A stretch of DNA of 64,000 nt. Origin: Mycoplasma_H phocimorsus (GTDB lineage: Bacteria > Bacillota_I > Bacilli_A > Mycoplasmatales > Metamycoplasmataceae). The translations under genes and the position numbers were made by a program. Below, one piece after another: positions 30,162 through 41,506 of this stretch (the first letter of the stretch is position 1; every line of letters begins with the position of its first letter). Location of the stretch: NCBI RefSeq assembly GCF_030077865.1, contig NZ_JASDDP010000024.1; one strand, 5' to 3'. Under the pieces are notes generated by a model. That model saw nothing but the letters and a program-made list of their open reading frames with translations, did no database searches and had not been told where the DNA came from.

Positions 30162-30909
30162 TAATATACAAGAAAATTTATTTTTTAATTTAGATAATTT
30201 TTCTGGCCCTTTAGATTTATTACTCTCACTTGTTAAAGAAAAGAATATTGATATTATGCAGATTAATTTAGTTGAACTTGCAAATCGATATTTAGAAATT
30301 ATTAATCATCTTAAAGCTAATGCAGAAGATTATGAAATCGAAAAAATGAGTGAATATTTAGTTTTAGCTACAAAACTATTAGAAATTAAAACAAAAATGC
30401 TTTTAGAAGAAAAAGAAGAATCAATGGAGTTAAAAACTCAAAAAAATGAGATTCTTCAAAGATTAATAGAATATAAACAATTAAAAGAAGTTCAACCATT
30501 TTTAAGAAAATTGGAAAAATCTCGCAATAATATTTTTATTAAAGATTCAAATGAACTTGAACAATGAAAAACACCGCCAGCACCTGAAGAACTTCATGGA
30601 AAAGGCAATCCTTTAACATTAATTAAAATTCTTAGAGATATGTTTGCAAGAGTTCATGCCCTTAATCTTAGAACGACTAAAATTAAAAGTATTAATTTGA
30701 CAGCTCAAGATCAAATTGAATATATAAGAAAGTTATTCAAAGAATATGAAAATGTGACTTTTGAAATGATTTTTAATCTTCCTTCTATTCAACATTTTGT
30801 AATTACTCTTATCGCTTTATTAGATCTTGTTAAACGTCAAGAAATAAGAATGTATCAAGAAATTGAATATGGTCCTATAAGAATTGAAAAAGGAGAAATA
30901 CATGCGTAA
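30151..30909 (+). CDS. scpA: Segregation and condensation protein A
   Basis: 252 aa kleisin that bridges Smc heads. NFSGPLDLLLSLVKEKNIDI is the family N-terminal signature, then EYLVLATKLLEIKTKMLL. The C-terminal winged helix (NVTFEMIFNLPSIQHFVITLIALLDLVK) binds the Smc head. One UGA (EQWKTPPAPEE) is Trp. Overlaps plsC and scpB. Confidence 0.93.
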
Positions 30910-31483
30910 TAAAATATTGGAAGCATTATTATATATTCAAGGTGTTAAGGGATTAACATTAGAACAAATTAAGGATGTTTTTGCTCTTAATAATATTCAA
31001 GAAGCAAAAAAAGTAATTAAAGATTTTACTTCTTGATTTAATTCGCTTGATCGCGCTCTTAAAGTAGTTAATTATAATGAAATTTATAAGTTTGCCACTA
31101 GAGATCAAGAAGAATTGAAAGATGCTATTGAACGTCTAGCTAATATTAAAAAAAGAGTTAAATTAACTAATGCGGCTCTTGAAGTTGTAGGAATTATTGC
31201 TTATAAAAATCCTATTTCTCGTTCTGAAGTTAATAGATTAAGAGGAGCTGATTCTTCTTCAATTATTTCTAGTCTTATTTCAAAAGGTTTAATTGAAGAA
31301 GTTGGAGAAGCTATGAGTGTTGGTAAGCCAACATTACTAGGTGTAACCAATAAATTTTATGATTATTTTAATATAAAATCAATTAGTGAATTGCCAATAT
31401 TACAAGAGTTTGAATTTGAAAATCAACAAGAAGATGGAGAATTTGATTTATTTACTTCTCAGCGTCAAGATAAAATAAAATAA
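30902..31483 (+). CDS. scpB: Segregation and condensation protein B
   Basis: 193 aa, two winged-helix domains. ILEALLYIQGVKGLTLEQI at the N-terminus, then TNAALEVVGIIAYKNPISRSEV and SSLISKGLIEEVG. Partner of ScpA in the Smc complex. Starts 8 bases inside scpA. One UGA is Trp. Confidence 0.93.
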
Positions 31484-31516
31484 ACAAGAAATTTTATTGA
31501 TTTCTTGTTTATTTTA
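31482..31516 (+). terminator. Terminator of acpS-scpB operon
   Basis: AAACAAGAAAT / ATTTCTTGTTT hairpin overlapping the scpB stop, followed by ATTTTATT. Confidence 0.7.
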
Positions 31517-31605
31517 TTAAGAACAACTCATTTTAAATCTAATAAAAATTTTTAAAAAAATTTATTAGATTTAAAATTATTGTATATAATTTATAAGTAA
31601 TAAAT

Positions 31606-31681
31606 GCCGTCTTAGCTCAGCAGGCAGAGCAACTGACTTGTAATCAGTAGGTCGTAGGTTCGATTCCTATAGACGGCACCA
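31606..31681 (+). tRNA. tRNA-Thr (UGU)
   Basis: GCCGTCT/AGACGGC acceptor, TAGCTCAG D-arm, anticodon stem CTGAC with loop TTGTAAT (anticodon TGT), GGTTCGATTCC T-arm, encoded CCA. Confidence 0.95.
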
Positions 31682-31705
31682 TATATAAGTTGATCTTATA
31701 CCATT

Positions 31706-31790
31706 GCGTGAGTGGTGAAATTGGCAGACACGCTAGATTTAGGCTCTAGTGCTTCACGGCGTAAGGGTTCAAGTCCCTTCTCGCGCACCA
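31706..31790 (+). tRNA. tRNA-Leu (UAG)
   Basis: GCGTGAG/CTCGCGC acceptor, anticodon stem CTAGA/TCTAG with loop TTTAGGC (anticodon TAG), long variable arm, GGTTCAAGTCC T-arm, encoded CCA. Reads CUN codons. Nearly the same D-arm and anticodon arm as the 22664 tRNA. Confidence 0.95.
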
Positions 31791-31925
31791 TACCAAATTT
31801 ATTGATCAAAAATATGCGCACGCATATTTTTTTTATTAAATTAACAAAAAAATGTAAAAATAAAAAAATAATAAATTTAAATATATCTCTTTTTATAATT
31901 TAATATAAAAATATTTAAAAAAATT

Positions 31926-33020
31926 ATGAATAAAAAAATAAATTATTAACTGCTTTATTTTTAATAATAGGTGGCATTATTTTTACGAATCCACTTGTTT
32001 CATTAAAATAATCGAAGCAACAATTTATGATTTCATATATAAATACTGATAATATTTTTACTAACAATTTAACAACAAACTATATATCAAATAAAAATAT
32101 TTTGCTTAATATTCCAAAAACAAAAAAAGATATATATTTCTTAATTGATTAGATTCAAAATCTAATTTTTCATTAAAATATATTTCTAGTCTAGAATATG
32201 GAAATATCATATTAAAACCTAATTTAATAAAAGAATATAATGGTTTTAATTGTGCTGAAGAAAAATTTAAAAACACAAGCCACAAAAAATTTAATTATCA
32301 AAAAAAGTTTGTACAGGCATTTAATAATATATCAATATTATTAGAAAAGCATTTAATTGAAAATTTAAAATTACAGCCAAAATATTTAATGAATGAAGAA
32401 GCATCAAATGAAGAAAATATTTCAAATTTTAAAAATTTATTGGAACATAAAACAGAAATTTTTAAACAAAAAACAGTTGATTTAATAATTTTTGATCAAA
32501 AATAGGTTTAAAAAAACACTTTTTAGGCTCATTTCTTTCTTTAATTGGTGCCAGGATATTTTTTGGAATTATTCATGGTATTTATAAAGCAATAGATAAT
32601 AAAAAACGAGCTGATCATCAAAAATTATTAGATAAATCTTGAAATTATCAGCTAATTTTTGAATTAAATCAGAATGATTATAAAGAAGAAGATTGATTTA
32701 TTTATGCTTTTAGTCCAGGTTTAAAAAATAATGTTATAAGCACATTTAAAAATCAAATAAATTTAAAAGGTGAAGATAAATTTAAAAAAGAAAATTATAA
32801 AAAATTTTCTATTAAATTAAAAAATGTGGATGTTTCAAAATCTGTAAATATTACTTTAAAAGCTCCTATTAATAAAGAAAATAATAGTGATAAAATTCAA
32901 ACTTGACCGTTTGATATAAAAGATTTTAGTAATAAAAATAATAAGCTCACTATTTATAGAAACAATGACTATACTTATAATACCAAACAAAAAAAGTTGA
33001 ACCAAAATCAGAAACAATAG
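31926..33020 (+). pseudogene. Decayed surface-protein gene, TTFKIKY subfamily
   Basis: ATG 31926 opens into only seven codons; the signal-peptide sequence (LLTALFLIIGGIIF) is in another frame. After a stop the family block with TDNIFTNNLT ... NIPKTKKDIYFLID follows, then ILKPNLIKEYNGF, an internal helix with Gly (FLSLIGARIFFGIIHGIY) and about 130 residues of C-terminal domain to TAG 33018. Order and spacing match the intact genes at 43003 and 56633. At least three frame or stop changes. Confidence 0.7.
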
Positions 33021-33055
33021 TTCTAGGAACAGTAATGTTGATTAAAGCGCTTTAA

Positions 33056-33081
33056 AAAAGCTGCATAAAAATGCAGCTTTT
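33056..33081 (-). terminator. Terminator of ligA
   Basis: AAAAGCTGCAT / ATGCAGCTTTT hairpin, usable in both directions, overlapping the ligA stop. Confidence 0.75.
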
Positions 33082-35062
33082 AGTTATTTAATAATTCTTC
33101 AAATTCGTTTTCATTTATAACTTTAATACCTAACTTAATAGCTTTTTCTAGCTTGCTACCAGCATTATCTCCGCATAATAAATAATTTGTGTTTTTAGAA
33201 ATACTTGATGATATCTTACCTGATGAATTCTCAATTATCTTCTTATATTCATCTCTATTTTTTGATAATGTGCCTGTAATCACAAAAATCAAATTTTTAA
33301 ATTTTTCATTAGATTCATTTTTATTATAAGAAAGTGTTTTATCAAGAAAAACCATTAACTTTTTATTTTTTTCATCTGCAACGAAATTAATTATTTCAAT
33401 AGCTGACTTTTCTCCTAAATCATCAAGATTAATTAATTCATTATATGAAAATCCAAATAAATCTTGTAATTTATTTATTTTTTTAGCAATTACTTTTGAT
33501 GATTGAAGACCAATATGTTTTATTCCCAATCCAAAAATAACTTGAAATAAATTACATTTTTTAGATTTTTCAATATTTTCAATTAAATTATTAGTTGATT
33601 TTTCAACTTTTTTACCTAAGGAATTTAAAAAATCTCTTTTTTGATATAAAAAGTAAATATCTTTAATTTCATTAAGAATATTTAAGTTGAAAAACTTTTC
33701 AATTTGTTTTTCGCCAAGCTCATTAATATTCAATGCCTCTCTAGAGCAATAATGAATTATTGCTCTAATCTTTTTAGTTGAGCATTCACTATTAAGACAA
33801 AACTGATCTACATTGTCGTCAATCTTCTGTAATTTATTGCCACAATTTGGACACTGCTTAATAATTTTGAAATATGATTTTTCTTTAGGAAAAACAGGTG
33901 CTACAACTCTTGGAATAATTTCGCCTGCCTTAATTACATAAACATCTTCACCAATATTAATTTTATTATCAACAATATAATTATAATTATGTAATGTTGC
34001 GGCTGAAACTATTGTCTGATTTAATTCAACCGGCTCTAAAATTGCGTTATAAGTTATTCTTCCTGTTCTTCCAACACTAGCTACAATATCAATTAATTTA
34101 GTAATTGCCTTTTCAATTTCATATTTAAAAGCAATTGAATGATGAGGAAATTTAGCTGTATAACCAAGCGTTTCATATCATCTAAAATCATAATACTTAA
34201 TAACAAGACCATCGCAATCATAATTAAAATTATTTTTTATGTTTTTAAATGAATCTATAACATTTTTTAATTGTTCTTGACTAGTTATTTTTTCGAAAAA
34301 TTCTTGAGTTTTAAAACCTTGATTTTTAAGAAATTCTCTTTCAGTTTTAGTATCAAAAATATTATGAGACAAAGGTTCAACAACTTGATAAATAATCGCT
34401 TCTAATCCTCTTTCTTTAGAAATATTAGCTTCAAGTTGTCTTAAACTACCGCTTGCAGCGTTTCTAGCATTAGCAAATAATTTTTGATTATTAGCTAATG
34501 CCATTTTATTTAATTGTTCAAATTTATCTTTTGGAATGTATATCTCGCCTCTAACTTCCAAATCATTTTCATATTGTATTTTTTTAGGAATTGAATCTAT
34601 CATTAAAACATTATGTGTTACATCTTCACCAATAATTCCATTTCCTCTTGTCAATGCTTTTACTAATATTCCTTTTTCATAAATAATACTAATTGAAAGA
34701 CCATCAATTTTAGGTTCGGCAAATAAAATAAATTCAACATTTTTAATAATTTTTTGAATATTATTAATATATTTTATAACATCATCAAAACTATATGCTT
34801 TGTTTAAAGAAAGCATTGGTTTTTTATGAGCAACTTTTTTAAAACGATTATCAACCGATGATCCTAAAATTGCAGTAGGAGAATCTTCTCTTACTAAATT
34901 TGGAAATGCTTTTTCTAACATTTCAAGTTCTAATAAAGCTTGATCATAAATAAAATCAGATACACTAGGAGCATCATTATCATAATACTCAATATTTCAC
35001 TTTTTAATATTACTTATTAATTTGTCTATTTTAATTTTTACTTCATTTTCGTTAAATTTCAT
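33080..35062 (-). CDS. ligA: NAD-dependent DNA ligase
   Basis: 660 aa. Seals nicks in replication and repair. Start ATG 35062 (MKFNENEVK). The N-terminal Ia and adenylation domains contain the nucleophile Lys in EPKIDGLSIS. The OB-fold is followed by a C4 zinc finger (CPNCG ... CLNSEC), HhH motifs and a C-terminal BRCT domain (FVITGTLSKNRDEYKKIIE). UGA codons in the first 70 residues and near 34177 are Trp, so the gene is broken under the standard code. Single gene unit, ended by a hairpin. Confidence 0.95.
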
Positions 35063-35197
35063 TATTAAATTATAGTTAAAGTTATTATTATTGTAATAAT
35101 AAATTTAAATACATATATATAAAATAAGTAAATAAATATATAATTATTTTAATTAAATAAAATATATATTTTATAAATACTTAAGTTTAGGAGTTAT

Positions 35198-36847
35198 ATG
35201 TCAAAATTTCAAATTACTGCTTTAGGTGGAGTTGATGAAAATGGTAAAAATTGTTATGTTTTAGAAGTTGATAATGATATTTTTATTATTAATACTGGGG
35301 CAAAAATTCCTGTTAATTCTAATAATGGTGTTGATACCATAATTCCCGATTTTTCATGATTAGAAGCTAATAAAAACAAGATTAAAGCAATTTTTATTAC
35401 CGATACTAAAAATGATTCATTTTCAGCTTTACCTTGATTATTAATGAATATAAAAGGATTAAAAATATATTCATCATCATTTAATTCAATTATTATTAAA
35501 GATAGAATAGAAAAATATAATATTGGTCATTCTGATTACGAAATCATTAGAATGGTTAAACCAATGCAGTTTGCCAATGTATTAGTTAGACCAATACCAT
35601 TAGCTGGCGCTATGCCAGGATTATTAGGGTATGATTTTGAAGTTGATAAAGGCCATATTCTTTTTATGTTTAATTACATTATTGGTGATTTAGGCATTTA
35701 TGGTAGAACTGATTTAGATTTAATAAAAAGAATAATAGCCAACAAACCTTTATTGGCGCTTGTAATAGATGCAGGAATGGCTAATTATCCTGGTTATTAT
35801 TTAGATAAAGCAAAATTACCACTATATATTGATGAAGTTTTTGAAAAAGCAAAACCAAATCAAAGAATTATTGTTGGCGCTTACGATGAAGAAATGCATT
35901 CAATGAGCAGGATTCTTGAATTAGCAAAAAGATTTAATCGTACTGTAATTTTTTATGGAAAAACTTATGCTCAATGTATTGATTTAATCTCAAAAGTTAA
36001 TTCTGCTTTTGAATATCCTGAAATTGCTGATTATCGTAAAATAAGCTCTATTAATAATGCTGTAGTTTTTGTAACTTCAACAGTAGAACGTTTATATCAA
36101 AGATTTTTAAGAATAACAAATAAAGATGATGTTTACTTGAAATTAAAAAAAACTGATAATGTTTTAATGATTGCTCCACCAATTAATGGAATTGAATCGA
36201 TAGCGGCATTTACGCTTGATGAAATTGCAAGAATTACCCCAAAGATTGTTGATGTAAGTGGATCTGAATATCATTTGCATCGTCCTCATAATAATGATAT
36301 TATTGATGTTGTCAATGCTTTAAGTCCTTCATATGTTATTCCTGTAATGGGATTATATCGTTATTTAATTCAAGCTCAAAATAGCATTGTTGAAAGAACA
36401 AAATTAAAAAATAATAATATTTTAATTATCAAAAACGGGAAAGTTGTTGATTTTGAAAATGGTGTTTATCAACCAAATTCCAATAAAACTCGTCCTGCTG
36501 CTGATAGTATTATTGATGGGTTTGGAAATGGAGATGTTTCTTCTGGAGTAATTAAAGAGCGTGAGTTACTTTCAAAAGATGGCCTAATAACTGTTTCAAT
36601 TTTATTTTCAAACAAAACTAAAAAAATTATTGATGAATTTAATATTAACTTTCTTGGAGTAGTGGCAAAATCACAAAAAAATGAGTTAAAAACATTTATA
36701 CGCTCAATTATTATTAATATTTTAAGAGATGAACAATTTAATTCAATTAGAGATATGCAAGATCGTTTAAGAAAGGTAATTCGTAAAAAAATCTTTAAAT
36801 CAATGGATAAAGAACCAATGGTTATTGTAACATTTTACGGAATATAG
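35198..36847 (+). CDS. rnjB: RNase J-like protein without catalytic histidines
   Basis: 549 aa with full RNase J domain order: beta-lactamase half, beta-CASP half and C-terminal domain. ITALGGVDENGKNCYVLE and IIPDFSWLEANKNKIKAIFI fit the family, but the HxHxDH motif reads TDTKNDS. The later ligands are also lost: the usual VSGHAS is VSGSEY and PVHGEYR is PVMGLYR. It should therefore be catalytically inactive in the MBL site, like an RNase J2-type partner of an active J1 elsewhere. rnjB is a best-fit symbol. ATG 35198 after TAGGAG; first gene of a seven-gene run. Confidence 0.85.
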
Positions 36848-36855
36848 GTGTTTTC

Positions 36856-37974
36856 ATGAATAGAAATCAAAATTCTAGAAATTCATTTTTAAATTGATTA
36901 ATTAATAGTAAAGTTTTTGGAAACCGTTACATTTATGGATTAATTATTATTACTATTACTTCTTTTCTTACATATGCTTCATTTATAAAGAAAGAGTGAG
37001 TGACAACTTTTCATTCATATGCTTTTGGTTTTTGATTCGGCATAACTTCTTATTTTATTTATTTTATTTTATTTTTTTATGGATTTTGATTATTGTTTTC
37101 AAATACTTTTAAAAAGAAAAATGAAAGGAAGTTTTACAGTTTTAAATCAAGGTTTAGATTTTTATTTTGATTATTATTAATTATAGTTTTTGGGCTTAGT
37201 ATTAATTTATTATTTGATGTAATTGATAATAATCTTTGACTTTGAGATAAATATTATGATCATAATTTTTTTACTAGAACATTACTTTGAAATAATAATT
37301 TCAAATTAGATTCATGGATTATTAATTCTGATTCAAATGTATTTATTTCGGGTGCACACTTACAAAAGAGTGGTTTATTATTTATTATCATATTTGATAT
37401 TCTTTCAATAACCGGTTCAAATATTTTTATTTTTATAATAATATTTTTATTATTTGTATATGCAATTTTAATAATGATTTATAAATGACCACTTAAAATT
37501 ATTTTTAATAAAGAGTATCGAAAATATCATCAAGTAATTGCACGTCAAAAAAGCAAATTTGTTTTTGAAAAAATTAAGTCAAAAATAGACAAACTGATAA
37601 ATAAAAATTCAATTAAACCAATTTCTGAAAAAAAACTTATATTAAAGTTAAAAAATATTTTTGTTGATAATTTAATTTTTGTAGAGCGTTTTTTAAAAAT
37701 AAGTGATTCATATTCACAAGTTCTTAAGGAAGACTTATCATGAGAAAATCTTCCTAATATTATTTTTAAAAATAATTTTCAAAATATTGAAGAATATGAA
37801 ATTGAATCAATTAGTGAACAAGGCGAAATATCACATTCAAATGATGCTGAACTTGATGCAGGAGATTCTACTTGAAGCGTAAGCTTAACAAAATTAGTTG
37901 AAGTAGAAAAGATTAATAAAACTCAGCAAAAAATTAAAAAGCATAGAATTAGCCCGTTCGCCAAGAAAGATTAA
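36856..37974 (+). CDS. Membrane protein with FtsK-4TM-like N-terminus
   Basis: 372 aa, function uncertain. Four hydrophobic segments at about residues 25-43, 52-78, 104-126 and 166-210; the last one, containing FDILSITGSNIFIF, resembles the fourth helix of FtsK/SpoIIIE 4TM domains. The basic, then acidic C-terminal part (230-372) has no motor motifs. In Bacillus, spoIIIE lies near rnjB, which fits. An orphan 4TM remnant is an inference. Eleven or so UGA codons are Trp. Starts 8 bases after rnjB; three bases before the next gene. Confidence 0.55.
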
Positions 37975-37976
37975 AA

Positions 37977-39038
37977 ATGAAAATATTAAAATATCATGAA
38001 TTTGCAAATAAAGTTGATAATTTAATTAATAAAGAATTAAACAATTCTAATTTAAAAGAATTAGAATTATATCGAAAAAATTTAGCAGAATTAAAAAGAA
38101 AAAAATTTCTTAATCTCTTTTTATTATTCGTTTTTATATTTTTATTTTTTGGGATTACAATTTTATTATTAATATTATTTATCAATATTATCTTTTTTAC
38201 TCCATTAATATTATTTTTAATTTTAATAATAAGTTTTGTAATTACTTCTAAAAAAGCAAGTGAAAAGTATAAGCAAATATTGAATAATCCGCCTGATGTT
38301 TTAGGTAAAAAATTATTTTTAAAAGCAATTTCTTGCGATCAACATTTTACATATATTCCAACAAGTGAAACTGAAGAAGCATTTAAACAAAAACATAAAC
38401 AAGATTTTAAATTTGAATTCTTAGTATATTCTATTCCTTCTCAAGCTAGACTAGTTATGCAACAAGATGTTTTGGAATTTTATTCAACGGATAAGTTTCA
38501 AGATAAGTTTATTCTTTCTTACTATAAATTTCATTGAATAGAAAAAAAGATTGTATATTCAACAGTTACAAATAATTATGTAACTAGATATATTGATGTA
38601 TATAGAGAATTTTATGAACTTAAACATTTAATTAACCCTAATAATTTTGTTGATCAAAGAGATGTTAATTATTCAATATTTAGTTCATCGAAAAGTAATA
38701 TAGAATTAGAATCAAGTGAATTTAATTCGAAATTTAATCTTCAAGTAGATGATCAAATTAAAGGAAGAATGTTATTCACGCCTTATACCCAATTTCAAAT
38801 GCTTAATGATATCAATAATTCAATTATTAATACATTTTGTGTTGAAAAGAAAGGAAATTTAATAAAAATTGTTTTTACGCCTTTAAAAGATCAATTCGAA
38901 TTTTTTAAAAGTTCATACCTTGTTAGCGAAAATTTAAAAAATAGTATTGCTTATTCATTAAAAAAAGATACTTATGCTTTAATAGAATTATTAAGATTTA
39001 GTATTTATAAAGGTAGACAAGACGATTTTTCTTATTAA
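37977..39038 (+). CDS. DUF3137-like membrane protein
   Basis: 353 aa. Two close hydrophobic helices at about 42-96 (FLNLFLLFVFIFLFFGI and FINIIFFTPLILFLILI), then a soluble domain with FTPYTQFQMLND. This layout matches DUF3137 proteins of mollicutes, role unknown. Only one UGA (Trp, 38535). Lies between the 4TM protein and gpsA, with tight spacing, so it is cotranscribed. Confidence 0.6.
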
Positions 39039-39042
39039 TGTT

Positions 39043-40029
39043 ATGAGTAAAATTAGTATTATAGGAACAGGTGCATATGGTAGTGCCTTGGCTTGTGTTT
39101 TAGCCAAAAATAATCATGATGTTTATATGTATGGAATTGATCTTCAAGAGATTGAAGATATTAATATCAATCGCCGAAATTCTAAATTTTTTAAAAAAGA
39201 ATTCAAGTATCAAAATATTATTGCTTCTAATAATTTGCAATTAGTATTACAGGAAACTAAATTAGTAATTATAGCTACACCAAGTCATGCTATTAATAAT
39301 GTATTAAAAAATCTTGAACAAGTAGTACAAGGAAAAGTTGATTTAATTAATACTTCAAAAGGTATTGAAAAGCATAATAATAAACCTCTTTCAGAATATA
39401 TTAAAACAAATTTTAGTAAATTAAATAACTTAGCCACAATAGTTGGCCCTTCATTTGCACAAGAGTTATTTGATGAAAAATTTACTATTATAAATATAGT
39501 TGGAACCAATGAAAAATTTCTTAAAGAAGTAAAAAATATTTTTGATAATGATTTTTTAAAACTACAAATTTCTTTAAATGAAAATGCATTGCAATATTAT
39601 GCAGCATTAAAAAATATATTAGCGATAGGCATGGGTATTATTAATTACTTATATGATAGTATGAATACTGTTTCGGCAGTATTTGCAATTGGCTTTAAAG
39701 AAATGTATTATATAGTTAAAGCATTAGAAGTTCATGTAAAAGAAGATATTATTTTTGAGATGGCTTCTCTTGGTGATACTTATTTAACAGCAAGTTCAAT
39801 TAAATCGCGTAATTATTGTTTTGGTAAGAATATTGCTAAAGATGGAATTGATAATATTTTAGCGCAAAATAATACAACAATTGAAGGTTATACAAATGGT
39901 AAAATAATCAAAGAAATAATTGATAATTATAAAATCAATATTCCATTTTTTGAATCTATTTACAATATTTTATATAACAAAAAAAATCCAAAGAAAATCT
40001 TAGATTTTCTTCAAAATAAAGGAGAATAA
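39043..40029 (+). CDS. gpsA: Glycerol-3-phosphate dehydrogenase [NAD(P)+]
   Basis: 328 aa; makes glycerol-3-phosphate for lipids. Rossmann GTGAYGSALA at the N-terminus, IIATPSHA, and the catalytic Lys in AALKNILAIGMGI, then EMASLGDTYLT. Three bases after the DUF3137 gene stop. Confidence 0.93.
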   Translation: MSKISIIGTGAYGSALACVLAKNNHDVYMYGIDLQEIEDININRRNSKFFKKEFKYQNIIASNNLQLVLQETKLVIIATPSHAINNVLKNLEQVVQGKVDLINTSKGIEKHNNKPLSEYIKTNFSKLNNLATIVGPSFAQELFDEKFTIINIVGTNEKFLKEVKNIFDNDFLKLQISLNENALQYYAALKNILAIGMGIINYLYDSMNTVSAVFAIGFKEMYYIVKALEVHVKEDIIFEMASLGDTYLTASSIKSRNYCFGKNIAKDGIDNILAQNNTTIEGYTNGKIIKEIIDNYKINIPFFESIYNILYNKKNPKKILDFLQNKGE

Positions 40030-40030
40030 A

Positions 40031-41263
40031 ATGAAAATAAATGAAGAATCAAAGACTTTAATTGTCAATGAAATAATTGATAAAGAGTTTTATCAAGCGC
40101 ATGTAAATGCGCTTAAGGAGCAAATTAAAGAAAAAATAAAAGATGAAAAAGAACAAATATGAATTCCAACTATTAATTATTTTATTTTAACAAGAGGAAG
40201 AAATTTAGTTTTAAAACTACAGCAAGAAACTAATAAAGTTTTATTTCTTATTTCAGAGCCTAAAATTATTAAAGCAAGTGATGAAGAAGCTGTTATTGAA
40301 TTAACATTTGCTTATCAAGATGCTAAAGAAAAATTGGTAATTGATTTTAAAGCAACACCTAATGAAATAAATCAAGATTTAATAGATTCATATGTTAAAA
40401 AAGATATTGATACTATCTTAAAAACTAAAATGAAGGAAATAATTTTAGAAAAAGCTTCTGAAAACGGAGATTATTTAGAATTTGATTTTATTGGTAAAAA
40501 AGATGGAATTCCTTTTGAAGGCGGAAGCGCTAATAATTATAAGTTATTGTTAGGTGCCGGACAATTTATTCCTTCACTTGAATCACAATTAGTTGGATTA
40601 AAAGCAGGTGATGAAGTTGATCTTGATGTTGATTTTCCAGCAGATTATCATTCAGAAACACTAGCTGGACAAAAAACAGTTTTTAGTATTAAAGTTCATA
40701 AAGTATTTAAAAATGAACAACCAGATTTTAATGATGAATTTGTAAAATCATTAGCAATTGTTAATGTAAATACTACTAAAGATTTAAAAGAGTTAATTGC
40801 TAAAAGACAAAAAGAATTATTCTTATCAAATGAAGATGAAATTTTTGCTAAATTAGCTTCAATAGAAATTGCTGAAAAAAATAATATTATTCCTAACAAA
40901 GAATTAATTGATATTCAATTAGAAATTAGACATAAAGAAATAGAAGCACAAATGCAATCAAGCGGCTATACTATTGCTCAATTTTTAGAAATGAGCGGAA
41001 TGAGTCAAGAATCATTTGATATGCAAATTAAAAAAGAATTAGAACAAGAAGTTAAAGCACTAATAACTGAAGCAATTATTATTTTTCATGAAAATATTAC
41101 TCCTTCAGAAGAAAATTTTGATGAACTTGCAAATAGACTTTCTATTATTAAAAATGTTGATGTATCACAAATTAAAATGGAATTAATAAAACAACATAAA
41201 AAAGATATTTATGTAACACATTATTCATACGTTAAATTCCTAAAAAATAAGAAAGGAGTGTAG
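40031..41263 (+). CDS. tig: Trigger factor
   Basis: 410 aa ribosome-associated chaperone with peptidyl-prolyl isomerase. N-terminal ribosome-binding half is divergent, with INYFILTRGRN in place of GFRxGK; central FKBP domain reads NGDYLEFDFIGKKDGIPFEG and LVGLKAGDE; the C-terminal arm domain follows. ATG 40031 one base after gpsA with GGAG. One UGA is Trp. Confidence 0.93.
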
Positions 41264-41268
41264 TATAT

Positions 41269-41499
41269 ATGTTATCAACGGGAGCAATAATTGGAATTTG
41301 TATAGCTATAGCAATAGTTTGCTTTTTAATTGGTGGAATATTAGCCTTTTTTATATCTAAAAAAATGTTTCAAAAGCAATTAAAAGAAAATCCACCTATT
41401 ACAGAAAAAATGATTAGAGTAATGTTTGCACAAATGGGAAGAAAAGCATCAGAAAAACAAATAAGAAGCGTTATGAATTCAATGAATAAAGCTAGATAG
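41269..41499 (+). CDS. UPF0154 (YneF-type) membrane protein
   Basis: 76 aa. One N-terminal helix (IIGICIAIAIVCFLIGGIL), then FFISKKMFQKQLKENPPITEKMIRVMFAQMGRK, the UPF0154 signature. Role unknown. Six bases after tig. Confidence 0.9.
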   Translation: MLSTGAIIGICIAIAIVCFLIGGILAFFISKKMFQKQLKENPPITEKMIRVMFAQMGRKASEKQIRSVMNSMNKAR

Positions 41500-41506
41500 A
41501 GGAAAA

